Source: Heracleum sosnowskyi (taxonomy: Eukaryota; Streptophyta; Magnoliopsida; Apiales; Apiaceae). Taken from it: a stretch of 64,000 nucleotides of DNA. Both the position numbers and the translations under genes were made by a program. The stretch is from assembly GCA_030848705.1 (NCBI GenBank), contig CM061236.1:64685481-64749480 (forward strand). The letters run 5' to 3'. The notes beneath the pieces are model-generated. The model saw nothing but the letters and a program-made list of their open reading frames with translations. It ran no database searches and had not been told where the DNA came from. Below, piece after piece: positions 1-9,693 of this stretch; position 1 is the stretch's first letter, and the number at the start of each line of letters is the position of its first letter.

Positions 1-272
1 ATTATTCACATGTATGATTATTTTATGAATTTTAATTAAAACAATTTTAAAAAATTCATAACAAATAATATACACATCACAAAATTATGAAACAAATATC
101 TAGATCATCTACAACACTTGTAGAACCCAGATCAGTAGTCAAAATCCAATGCAAAAATTATTTCGAATTAATTCATAATTAAATCTAAATAAACTTGCAA
201 AAATCATAATAAATCCATACATGCATAAAAAAATCTGAAATTTTTTATATGAATCTCTATATGCATAACCTC
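1..272 (-). other. Untranslated leader of a minus-strand Copia element
   Basis: This AT-rich stretch lies immediately inside the primer binding site of the minus-strand Copia LTR at 286-1860. By position it is the start of that element's internal region. I see no reading frame of useful length, so gag and pol, if present, lie beyond the left edge. Confidence 0.6.
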
Positions 273-284
273 GCTCTGATACCA
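273..284 (-). other. Primer binding site of minus-strand Copia element
   Basis: On the minus strand the bases read TGGTATCAGAGC. This is the usual plant Copia primer binding site, complementary to the 3' end of initiator methionine tRNA. One base separates it from the LTR end at 286. Its position fixes the orientation: the adjacent LTR is the 5' LTR and the body lies to the left. Confidence 0.85.
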
Positions 285-285
285 T

Positions 286-1860
286 TGAAGGAATTTACGG
301 ATGAGCGAAAGCGTGATATAACATTTATTCCGTAAAAACCATGTATCGCACATATAGAAAAATATATAAAATGAAAGAGCGGAGGAATCGTAACCATACC
401 TTAAAAATCGAAGCTTTATAAAAATGGATTCTAGCAGTTGCTCCTCAGAGTGTGAAGCACTCTACCGGTATCCACCAAGAATAATCCTTCGATGAAGCTT
501 TTTATAAAACTAAGCTTTTATAAAAATGGAGTTTTTCTTCTTTTGAGAGAGAGAGAGAGATGAAGAAGAAGAGGGTGGCATCTAGGTTTTCACAAAAACT
601 CAAGTCTTTTAGAATGAACTATCTCATTCTATTTATAGGGCTCTCCTAGGGTGTTTAATATATCTTTATATATATATATATATTAACCCCACACTTTATC
701 TTATAAAATGCTTTAATAATAATTAAAACTATTTTAATCATTATTTCCTTTTCTAAACTATTTAGAAAATAACGTGCTCTCTCAAAATACCTTCATCAAT
801 AAATTAATCTTTTATGGTGTGACCCTGTAGGTTCAATATTAAGCCGGTAGTAGAAATAAATAATAATAAACTTTTATTTATTATTTATATGAATTCTAAT
901 AATTCATTAAATATAATTAACTGATTAATTATATTTATTCTACATCGTGAGTGATGCTTCTCAACATATCGCGACTATCCGGATAATATGAATTCACTGC
1001 TTAGAATACCAAGAACCTGTCAGTGACTAGTTTCAGTACAATCATTCCTTCTACCCTACAATATCCCGATTAAATATAAGGCATGGATCTCGTGTCAGGC
1101 CTATCAAATTTAATCATATGATTTCTTATTCATAATGCTAAGTTCATATTAATGCAAATTAGAAACTCCTTTCTAATTTCATACACTCTAGCCAGAGATT
1201 CCAGAACTCGCATACTAAGAATAACATAGGATATTCTCTTCCTATACTGGAAGGGGTAGATCCTCTATTGACGTTAACTATCTCCATACACAAATCCCTA
1301 TGCCCAGAATAGACCTAATGGATGTCCTTGAGACTAAGGACTAATCCAAAGCATAGTTCATTATATACAAGATAACTCTAACGATCTCAAGTCTAAGGAC
1401 ACTTGTACAACTATCACTCAGTGAATAACTATTGACACGTGAGTAAACTCCATTAGCTATTCAACTTATCGAGTCATGTTCAGTGAACTTATTCCCTAAC
1501 AAGCACCTACATACTAGCTATAGTGTCACCACACAAATGCCTATGAGAACAGACATCCTCCTGACGGGAGCAAGCATAGTATGTACCAATCTTTGCGGAT
1601 TCACCAACTTCCGATTAGTTATCCTATGATCAGGAACTGTTTAAGTCTAGAGTTATCATCTTCTAGATCTCACTATTATAATCTCATTATAATTCTAGAA
1701 GCTTTACTCTAAACTATGGAACATCTTATTTAAAACACTTTAAATAGATAAAGCCCGTAATAAAAACAAAACAAGTCTTTTATTAACATTAATGAAATCA
1801 AATAAGAATACAAGAAAGTTCTTCCTAACTCATCATACATGATTGGATTTAGGACAAACA
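286..1860 (-). repeat. 5' LTR (1575 bp) of a minus-strand Copia element
   Basis: The stretch starts TGAAGGAATT and ends GGACAAACA on the plus strand, giving the expected TG...CA termini, and is bordered on the left by a tRNA-Met primer site. The first five bases to the right, CTTTC at 1861-1865, should be one copy of the target duplication. The other copy lies outside the window. It interrupts the RT reading frame of a chromovirus. A short GA microsatellite (about 544-560) and a TA run (about 668-682) lie inside. There is no partner LTR here, so its age cannot be judged. Confidence 0.8.
629..637 (-). promoter_or_regulatory. TATA box of the minus-strand Copia LTR
   Basis: The minus strand reads TATAAATAG, a near-consensus plant TATA box, about 1.2 kb into the 1575-bp LTR in its reading direction. 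The sequence just downstream would be the transcript start and the R region. Assignment rests on motif and position only. Confidence 0.55.
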
Positions 1861-2170
1861 CTTTCAGATATTAGTCGCTCAATTGTATAAATTGTTAGAG
1901 AAAGGAATGATAAGACCAAGTGCGTCACCGTGGGATGCACCCGTGTTATTGGTGAAGAAAAAGGACGGCAGCATGAGGCTGTGCATCAACTATCGAAGCT
2001 AAATAGGCTAACTATTAAAGAATGAATACCCCTTCCAAGGATCGGTGATTGGATCGATCGGCTGCATGATATAGTTAAATTCTCGAAGATTGATTGAGAA
2101 CGGGATACCACCAGTTGAATATTAAACCTGAGGACGTACCCGATACTGCGTTTCGTACCAGGTATGGACA
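1861..2170 (+). pseudogene. Chromovirus reverse transcriptase, N-terminal fragment
   Basis: Translation gives the family motifs LLEKGMIRPSASPWDAPVLL, VKKKDGSMRLCIN and, after a one-base frameshift near 1998, LNRLTIKE followed by a stop and IPLPRI. More frame changes occur before FRTRYGH at the right end. This is the fingers region of a gypsy RT, closely like the intact minus-strand copy near 60.6-60.9 kb. It is cut on the left by a Copia LTR (target copy CTTTC) and on the right by Athila (target copy GGACA at 2166-2170). The reading resumes at 13604 with HYEF and NAPATFMDLM. It cannot encode a working enzyme. Confidence 0.85.
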
Positions 2171-2437
2171 TGTTAAGTGGATTTTATATCCACTTTTATA
2201 GACTTCTTTGTGACTTGGTCGTCGTGAATCTTCAACATTTTAGTCTCATTTGAGCCATTTTGTTCGTTTTGTAGGATTGCATATTCTAACGTGGTCGGAG
2301 GCGAGAACAAGGAGAGAACTTGTCAAAACGCACTAGAAGAGGTCCAGTGAACATATCAAGATAAAATGAGGACAAGCAAGAGCTAGCCAACAGCAAGAGA
2401 AGAAAGAAGGAAAGCAGAAAACTGGACAGGCCAAGCT

Positions 2438-2527
2438 GGCAGGGCGCGGGAGCGCGCTGCAGGGTGCGGGCGCGGGCTACCTGGCAGGGTGCGGGAGCGC
2501 GCTGCAGGGCGCGGGCGTGGGCTGCCT
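2438..2527 (+). repeat. Two 45-bp GC-rich tandem units in Athila U3
   Basis: Two adjacent 45-bp units, 2438-2482 and 2483-2527, each begin GGCAGGG and run through alternating GCGGG and GCGCGC blocks. They stand out sharply from the AT-rich LTR. The 3' LTR carries the same pair at 12430-12519. They lie about 100 bp upstream of the TATA box, a plausible place for transcription factor sites; this role is inference. Confidence 0.8.
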
Positions 2528-2628
2528 TGAGTTTCTGTTGGTTTTTGCCTTAGTTCTGGCCGAGCTTTGAAGGGTAATTCTGGAATTTCACACTGGTTTA
2601 GGGTTATATCATGCCTTAGGGGTCTCAT

Positions 2629-2636
2629 TATAAAAA
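2629..2636 (+). promoter_or_regulatory. TATA box of Athila 5' LTR
   Basis: TATAAAAA within CATTATAAAAAGGCCC is a strong plant TATA box in the LTR. The copy in the 3' LTR is at 12621-12628. Transcription would start some 30 bases downstream, near the purine-rich GAGCAAAAAAAGAAGAGG segment. Confidence 0.7.
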
Positions 2637-3617
2637 GGCCCGGATAGAGGGCGAGCAAAAAAAGAAGAGGAGATCAATACCTAAGTTCAAGAGATCAAAA
2701 TTAAGCTTACGGATTCACTTTGTTCTTCAATTTCCTTTGTAATCTTCTAGCGGTGGATAGTTGGTTAAATTCTATTCGTAATACTTATTGTTTATTACAT
2801 TGAATCTTGTTTAGTTTATTAACAATGTTAACTATGGTACCCATGGTGATGATTAGTTCAATTATGAACTAATCTATTATCATGGGGTTGTACCGGATTC
2901 TTATATAATGTTTTCTGGTTGATTTCAATTATTCCTTGCATGTTCTTATATCTGACATCCTTGTATGGTTGTGCATATTCAATTATAGTTGTCTGATCAA
3001 CTTCTGTGATTGTGTGTTAATCTCTATTGCAGCGACCGTACTGAAAATAGAGATTTAGAACTTGCCATGCTAGCGTAGGAATTTGGTGTGTCTGATGATA
3101 TGGCTTATTTGCGATATCACTCTACCCGTTTGGTATTGACTATGTGATCTTATTGATTACTTGTGTTTCAAAATCATTGTACGTTAAATCCCGCAGACCT
3201 GTTGGGACTGCCTACAATTGATTGACTATTTGACTTCTATCTTAATTGTGGATGTTCATTAGGATGGTATACGTACAAAGACCTTTGGCGTATATCAGTT
3301 TCGTGTAATCGATCAGGTGTAAGTGTAATTGCATGTTAGGAGGAAAAGGAATTTAATTGGTTAATTGCATATATGATGATGGTAAAAACCCCATGTGTTT
3401 TCTCTATTTGATAAATCATATTTGTTAATTGCTTAGTTAATTAGTATAGTGATAATTAAAACCAAACCTTGATAATTGTTTGAGAATTGAATAATATTAA
3501 TTCTTGGTGCATAAATCAACGAAACAGCAACAACTAGTCTCTGTGGACGAACTCTGTTTTACAGACTATATTACTTGCGATCACGTACTCTTGCGTGGAA
3601 AAGTGTGAACAAGTTTT

Positions 3618-3636
3618 TGGCGCCGCTGCCGGGGAC
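3618..3636 (+). other. Athila primer binding site (tRNA-Asp type)
   Basis: TGGCGCCGCTGCCGGGGAC starts six bases after the LTR end. It closely matches the TGGCGCCGTTGCCGGGGA site of plant Athila elements, which is complementary to the 3' end of aspartate tRNA. A leader of about 120 bases separates it from the gag ATG at 3754. Confidence 0.85.
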
Positions 3637-3753
3637 TCGGTTCTTCGTTGTTTTGTTTATGTATTTGTCATCAGGGGTCATAAAATTTCAGTGACTCAGA
3701 CGTTTCTCACCAATTTTCTTGGTGAATTTTTCAGGTACTTAACTTGAGAGTGT

Positions 3754-4932
3754 ATGCAAACACGCTCTCAAGCTCGGAAGAAATTGTTTCAGAGAACGGA
3801 AGTAGAAGTTCAGTCATCTGTTGCTAAGGAAGAGACTGAACCACTTGACACTATGGGAGCACCACATGGTGAAGCAGAGGCAATCAAGGCGCTGAAGGAC
3901 TATTCTCAGCCTAGCATCAATGATATTCAGTCGAGTATCACCAAGCCGGCTATCGCAGCCAACAATTTTGAGATCAAGACCGGAATCATTCAGATGCTAC
4001 AGAATTCAGTACAGTTTGGGGGTCTACCTTCTGAGGACCCTAATGCTCATATCAGAAACTTCATAGAAATCTGCGATACATTCAAATTTAATGGGGTTCC
4101 TGACGATGCTATTAAATTGAGATTGTTTTCATTCTCGCTGCGAGACAAAGCTAAGAGCTGGTTACAGTCTATGCCAGCTGGGTCTATTACTACTTGGGAA
4201 GATCTGGCTCAGAAATTTTTGTCCAAATTCTTTCCTATGGCTAAAACTGCGGCTATGAGGAATGCTATTTCTCAATTCACTCAACAGACGAGTGAGTCTC
4301 TCTATGAAGCTTGGGAAAGGTACAAGGAGATGCTAAGGCTATGTCCACATCATGGGATGCCTGACTGGATGGTGATTAATGGATTCTACAATGGTTTGGG
4401 ACATTCTCGAATTATGTTGGATGCTGCTTCTGGGGGAGCACTGTATGCTAAAAGCTATGAGGAAGCTTATAATCTAATAGAGATGATGGCAGCCAACGAG
4501 TATCAGAATCCTACTCAGCGTATACCACAGGAAAGAGCAGCAGGCATTCTGGACGTTGATTCTAGCACGGCGTTGGCAGCCCAGCTTCAGGCCCTAACTA
4601 TGAAGGTCGAATCTTTGGCCAAGGCAAGTACACAGCAGGTAGCAATGGTTTGTGAACTATGTGCGGGCGCACATGAGACTCATCAGTGTGCGATATCTAG
4701 CGAATCGGCGCAGTTTGTCAGTAATTTTCAGAGGTCATCTCAGCCAGCTCCTAATTCGTATCATCCCAATAACAGGAATCATCCAAATTTTAGCTGGAAA
4801 GACAACCAGAATTCTAATCAGCAACCAGCGCAGGGACAGCAACAATACGGTTCTAGGCCGTATAGCGATTCTAATTATCAGCAACAGTATGCTCCTAGAG
4901 CACCTTATGTCCCTCCTGGATTTCATCAGTAG
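3754..4932 (+). pseudogene. Athila gag (capsid and zinc knuckle), ends at an in-frame stop
   Basis: Gag forms the virus-like particle and binds the element's RNA. The 392-codon stretch begins at the first ATG after the leader. It contains a retrotransposon gag domain at about residues 85-240 (motifs FSFSLRDKAKSWLQSMP and KFFPMAKTAAMRNAISQF) and a CCHC knuckle, CELCAGAHETHQC, near residue 307. A Gln/Asn/Tyr-rich tail follows. It ends at TAG (4930-4932), but the same frame continues open with related low-complexity coding sequence, so this is a premature stop, probably a former CAG. The ATG is preceded by a 117-base leader without other long frames. Confidence 0.9.
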
Positions 4933-5886
4933 CATCAGGGAAATCAGCACCACTTTGTAGAAAGATCTGAGGTGGAAGAGATGAAGTTACAACAAAAGGG
5001 TATGGCTGCTTCTATGAAGAATTTGGAGATACAGATTGGACAAATAGCTAATGCACTTCTGCAGAGGCCACAGGGCCAGTTGCCAAGCGACACGGAAGCT
5101 AATCTTGGTAAGAAGGAGCCCAATCACCAGGTTCATGCAGTTACTTTGAGATCTGGTAAGAGCACACGAGAGGAAGAGGTTCTAAATCAGCCTGCTGTTG
5201 TAATTTCGGAAAAACAGCCTGTTCAGGTTGAACCGGTAGAGGAAGCCGAGATGCAGGCTGCTGAGAAAGAGAAGAAGAGCAAGGCTGCAGAGTCTCAGGG
5301 AATTTACCCTCCACCACCATTCCCTGGTCGTCTTCAAAAACAAAAGTTGGATAAGCAATTCTCTAGATTCTTGGATGTTTTCAAGAAGTTGCACATCAAC
5401 ATTCCATTTGCGGAGGCATTAGAGCAAATGCCGAGTTATGCCAAGTTCATGAAGGGCATTCTGTCGAGAAAATTGAACTTGGGAGAGTTAGAGACTGTGG
5501 CACTAACAGAGGAATGTAGTGCTGTTCTGCAGCAAAAGCTACCACCGAAATTGAAGGATCCAGGTAGTTTCACCATTCCTTGTACTATAGGCGCATTGTC
5601 ATTTTCAAAGTGTTTATGCGATCTGGGGGCGAGCATCAATCTGATGCCGTATTCTGTATTTGTTCAACTGGGGCTACCTGAGCCCAAGCCAACTACCATG
5701 ACTTTACAATTGGCTGATCGTTCGGTAACTTATCCGAGGGGGATTGTGGAAGATGTCCTGGTTAAGGTTGATAAACTTATCTTCCCTGCGGATTTTGTCA
5801 TTCTAGACTTTGAGGAGGACAAAAAGATTCCCATCATTCTCGGCAGACCGTTTTTAGCTACAGGCCGGACACTTATTGATGTTTAG
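4933..5886 (+). pseudogene. Athila gag tail and aspartic protease
   Basis: This continues the gag frame. A charged region with short coiled-coil character (EEMKLQQKGMAASMKNLEIQ) and an acidic linker lead into a pepsin-like retroviral protease. The catalytic motif is DLGAS in CDLGASINLMPYSVF near 5623-5665, and the flap-side motif is IILGRPFLATGRTLIDV at the end. These are the expected Athila signatures. The frame stops at TAG 5884-5886 where relatives read Gln (LIDVQKGEL), again a likely CAG change. The protease would release the mature enzymes from the polyprotein. Confidence 0.88.
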
Positions 5887-7380
5887 AAGGGAGAACTCAC
5901 TATGCGGGTAAACGACCAGAATGTAACTTTTAATGTGTTTTCCGCTATGAAATTCCCTACTGAAGAGGAGCAGTGCTATCAGCTGGATATGGTTGAGTCG
6001 TCAGTGTAAGCGTGAATTGGGCACTTGTTAAAATCTGATCTATTACAGAAAGTGCTTATTGGGGATCCTGATTCAGAGATACCGGATACTGAAGAGCAAC
6101 TGAATCTGTTGAATGGTACTCCTTGGGGTAAGAGGTTCGCACAACCCATAGAGTCGTTGGGGTTGTCAGAGTTAAAGAAGTCACATCAGCAGCTAAAGCC
6201 ATCTATTGAGGAAGCACCCAAGCTGGAACTCAAGCCACTACCGGATCATCTCAGGTATGCGTTTTTAGGTGATTTATCTACTTTACCTGTGATTATCTCG
6301 GCCAAGCTTTCAGGTTCTGAAGAAGAAAAGCTGTTGCGGGTGCTGAGAGAGTATAAATCAGCTATGGGTTGGACTATTGCCGACATCAAGGGAATCAGCC
6401 CAACTTATTGTCAGCACAAGATACCTCTGGAAGACGGGAGAAAACCAACGGTTGAAAATCAGAGGAGACTCAACCCCATCATGAAAGACGTTGTGAAGAA
6501 GGAAATCATAAAGTGGCTGGATGCAGGCATAATATATCCTATATCTGGCAGTTCTTGGGTGAGTCCTGTCCACTGTGTGCCGAAGAAGGGTGGAATGACG
6601 GTAGTTGCAAATGAAAAGAACGAACTTATTCCAACTAGAACAGTTACTGGTTGGAGAATCTGTATTGACTACCGGAAACTGAATGCGGCTACCAGGAAGG
6701 ATCATTTTCCACTTCCTTTCATTGATCAGATGCTAGACAGGTTAGCCGGACACGAATATTACTGCCTTCTGGATGGGTATTCTGGGTATAATCATATTTG
6801 TATTGCTCCTGAGGATCAGGAGAAGACTACCTTTACTTGTCCTTTCGGTACGTTTGCATTCCGTCGGGTTTCTTTTGGTCTCTGTGGTGCACCTGGCACT
6901 TTTCAGCGGTGTATGACAGCTATTTTCTTTGACATGATTGGAACGTTTGTGGAAGTATTCATGGATGATTTCTCTGTTTTCGGGCCTTCTTTTGATAAAT
7001 GCTTGGATAATCTGGCTATGGTACTTCGGCGATGTGTGGAGACCAATTTGGTGCTCAACTGGGAAAAATGCCATTTCATGGTTGAGGAAGGAATAATTCT
7101 GGGCCACAAGGTTTCAAGCCGAGGCATAGAGGTAGACAAGGCGAAGGTAGAGGCAATTGAGAATCTTCCCCCACCTATTTCTGTAAAAGGTGTTCGAAGT
7201 TTTCTGGGGCACGCTGGTTTTTATAGGCGCTTTATCAAGGATTTCTCAAAAATATCTAAGCCACTGTGCAACTTGCTAGAGAAGGAGGTCCAGTTCAAAT
7301 TCGATGCAGAGTGCCTGACAGCGTTTGAGACGCTTAAAAAGAAGTTGATATCAGCTCCAGTGATTATTGCTCCTGATTAG
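5887..7380 (+). pseudogene. Athila reverse transcriptase
   Basis: Same frame as the protease. After stops at 6007 (TAA) and 6013 (TGA) in the linker, an RT domain runs from about 6450 to 7250. Recognisable motifs are WVSPVHCVPKKGGMTV, WRICIDYRKLNAATRKDHFP, LDGYSGYNHI and the catalytic FMDD in VEVFMDDFSVFG (about 6950-6980), then ILGHKVSSRGIEVDKAKVEA. The catalytic aspartates are present. The stretch ends at TAG 7378-7380 where Athila relatives have Trp, consistent with TGG to TAG. RT copies the element's RNA into DNA in the cytoplasmic particle. Confidence 0.92.
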
Positions 7381-7680
7381 GAGGAGCCGTTTGTAATGAT
7401 GTGTGACGCCAGTGATTTTGCGGTTGGGGCCGTTCTTGGCCAAAAGAAAAGTAAAGTTTTCCATGTCATTTATTATGCCAGCAAGACACTAAATGAGGCA
7501 CAGATGAATTACACAACTACTGAGAAGGATCTTTTAGCCATTGTTTTTGGTTTTGAAAAATTCAGGTCGTACTTGCTCGGGCCTAAGGTGGTTGTTTACA
7601 CGGATCATGCTGCGATCCGCTATTTGCTGGCAAAGAAAGACTCCAAACCACGCCTTATCAGATGGATTCTGCTATTATAA
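7381..7680 (+). pseudogene. Athila RNase H
   Basis: The frame continues from RT into the RNase H domain, with MMCDASDFAVGAVLGQ, YTTTEKDLLAIVFGFEKF and YTDHAAIRYLLAKKDSKPRL. These carry the Asp and Glu metal-binding positions expected of the gypsy enzyme. It degrades template RNA during reverse transcription. A TAA at 7678-7680 interrupts RWILLL-EFD where relatives have Gln, so CAA to TAA is the simple explanation. Confidence 0.9.
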
Positions 7681-9126
7681 GAATTTGATGTTGAGATCAA
7701 GGACCGTAAAGGCACGGAAAATCAGGTAGCGGACCATTTGTCGAGGTTAGAAGATCATGGGAAAACTCCAACCACCAACACATTAATCAACGAGTTCTTT
7801 CCTGACGAACAACTCTTTGCAATCCAAACTGAAGAGCCATGGTACGCAGATATAGTGAATTTTTTGGTGAGTAAGGTCATTCCGCAAGAGTTTTCATGGG
7901 CTCAAAAGAAGAAGTTTCTCCACGATGTAAAGAGGTATATCTGGGATGAGCCGTTCTTATTCAAGCAAGGCGTTGATCAGATTTTGAGAAGATGTGTTCC
8001 GTATGGAGAGACAGCGGAAATCCTGAGAAGCTACCATGCCACCACCTACGGTGGGCATTATGCAGGGGACAAGACTGCTAAGCGGGTTCTACAGTCTGGG
8101 TTTTATTGGCCGACTCTTTTCAAGGATGCATTCCGGTTTGTTGCTAATTGTGATCGTTGCCAGAGGACTGACAACATATCAAGGAGAGAGGAGATGCCTC
8201 TCAATGTAATGCTCGAGGTAGAAATATTTGATGTGTGGGGAATCGATTTCATGGGACCGTTTATATCTTCATGCAACAACCAGTACATCTTACTGGCGGT
8301 TGACTATGTCTCTAAGTGGGTTGAGGTGAAGGCTTTACCTACTAACGATGCAAGCGCGGTCATAAGTTTTCTCCACAAGAATATCTTCACTAGGTTCGGA
8401 ACACCCCGAGTGATCATCAGTGACGAAGGATCTCACTTTTTAAACAAGAAGATCGAAAAGCTTATGGCTCGTTACAACATTAATCATAGGGTGGCCACTG
8501 CTTACCATCCTCAGACGAATGGCCAAGCGGAAGTGTCAAACAGAGAGATCAAGCGAATTCTCGAGAAGGTTGTTAATCCTTCTAGGAAAGACTGGTCTTT
8601 GCATTTGGATGAAGCAGCATGGGCCTATAGAACGACATTCAAAACGCCGTTGGGAATGTCGCCATATCAGCTAATCTTTGGAAAAGCATGCCACTTACCT
8701 GCAGATCTGGAGCACAAGGCGTATTGGGCCCTGAAAAAGTTGAACTTCGACTTGATACTAGCAGGGGAAAAGCGAATGGTCCAAATCAATGAAATGGATG
8801 AGTTTCGGTTACAGGCATACGAGAATAACAAGCTTTACAAGGAGAAAGTGAAGCGATTGCACGACAAGCGACTGGTAAACAAGGTATTTGTTCCTGGCCA
8901 GTCCGTTTTATTATTTAATTCTCGTCTGCGTCTTTTTCCAGGCAAACTGAAGTCGTGATGGTATGGACCATTCATTGTCAAGACGGTTTTTCCACACGGA
9001 GCAGTGGAAATCTATGAAAAGACACCTGAGGAATCGTTCAAGGTGAATGGACAACGGTTGAAGCCGTACTTTGGAGAGATTGTGAATCGTGAGGTTGGCA
9101 CCGCGATTCTAACAAATGCTGGATAA
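7681..9126 (+). pseudogene. Athila integrase
   Basis: Integrase joins element DNA to the chromosome. The zinc-binding part shows YHATTYGGHYAGDKTAKRVL and CDRCQR. The core has the three acidic catalytic residues: Asp in GIDFMGPF (about 8240), Asp in ISDEGSHF (about 8415) and Glu in NGQAEVSNR (about 8530). The C-terminal part reads NGQRLKPYFGE and ends at TAA 9124-9126. One premature TGA at 8956-8958 splits it where relatives have Arg (KLKSRW), consistent with CGA to TGA. There is no chromodomain, as expected for Athila. The start is not separate; it is part of the polyprotein. Confidence 0.9.
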
Positions 9127-9693
9127 ACATCGAAAGCATTGTCGAGCTATCGACTTTAAAAATAGCGCTTCATGGGAGGCAACCCATGTGTGGTAACAAG
9201 TTATTTGTATATTAGATGAGTGTAGTGTTAAAAAAAAATGAGTTAGTTTTTTTTAACAAAAGTCACCAAGTTTAGTTTTTGGCAGTGCGGAAGGGCAGCC
9301 CGCGGCCGGCGCGGCCTGCCTCTTGCCACTGATCCCGGGTGAGTAAAAAAATAAAAACAAACCCCCAATTAATCCTTCCCTAATTCCCCCCACCTCTTTT
9401 CTCTCTATAACACTTCCCTTACCCATACTCCCCACTACCCCAATTAATCTCCCCATTCCTACACCCTATTACCCCTTATATATATATATACATACAACCT
9501 TGCATCTATTGGATAATCTTGTATGCTTTGTGGAAGGAAGGTTTGTCAAGGCTCAAAGAAGTGCTTCTCTTCCAGTTGGGGTTTCTTATTGGTAAGAAAT
9601 TCTAATTGATTGGGTTGATTTTGGTTTGAATTGGGTAAATTGCAAGTATTTGTTGGTTTAGGGTTGTGTGGGTTGAAATTGAAATTGTTGATT
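9127..9693 (+). other. Athila spacer between pol and the extra ORF, with hairpin
   Basis: This non-coding spacer follows the pol stop. At 9171-9188 lies the perfect short inverted repeat CATGGG-AGGCAA-CCCATG. A similar GGGAGGCAACCC block after pol is, from memory, a recurrent feature of plant Athila-type elements. The rest is AT- and pyrimidine-rich and includes a TA run near 9477-9490. The role is unknown; an RNA structure for subgenomic splicing or packaging is only a guess. Confidence 0.6.

Larger units (their letters stand above)
2171..3611 (+). repeat. Athila 5' LTR (1441 bp)
   Basis: The LTR starts TGTTAAGTGG and ends AAAAGTGTGAACA. It matches 12163-13603 at all but 10 sites by eye, eight of which are transitions. 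It contains a duplicated GC-rich block (2438-2527) just upstream of a TATA box at 2629-2636. The remaining part is AT-rich. A primer binding site follows at 3618. Confidence 0.95.

Noticed and set aside
273..284. tRNA-like sequence
   Set aside because: It is the reverse complement of a tRNA-Met 3' end, and lies next to an LTR end; it is a primer binding site, not a tRNA gene.
4652..4960. Second frame overlapping Athila gag on the plus strand
   Set aside because: It follows the low-complexity Gln/Asn-rich codons of gag in another frame and shows no domain of its own.
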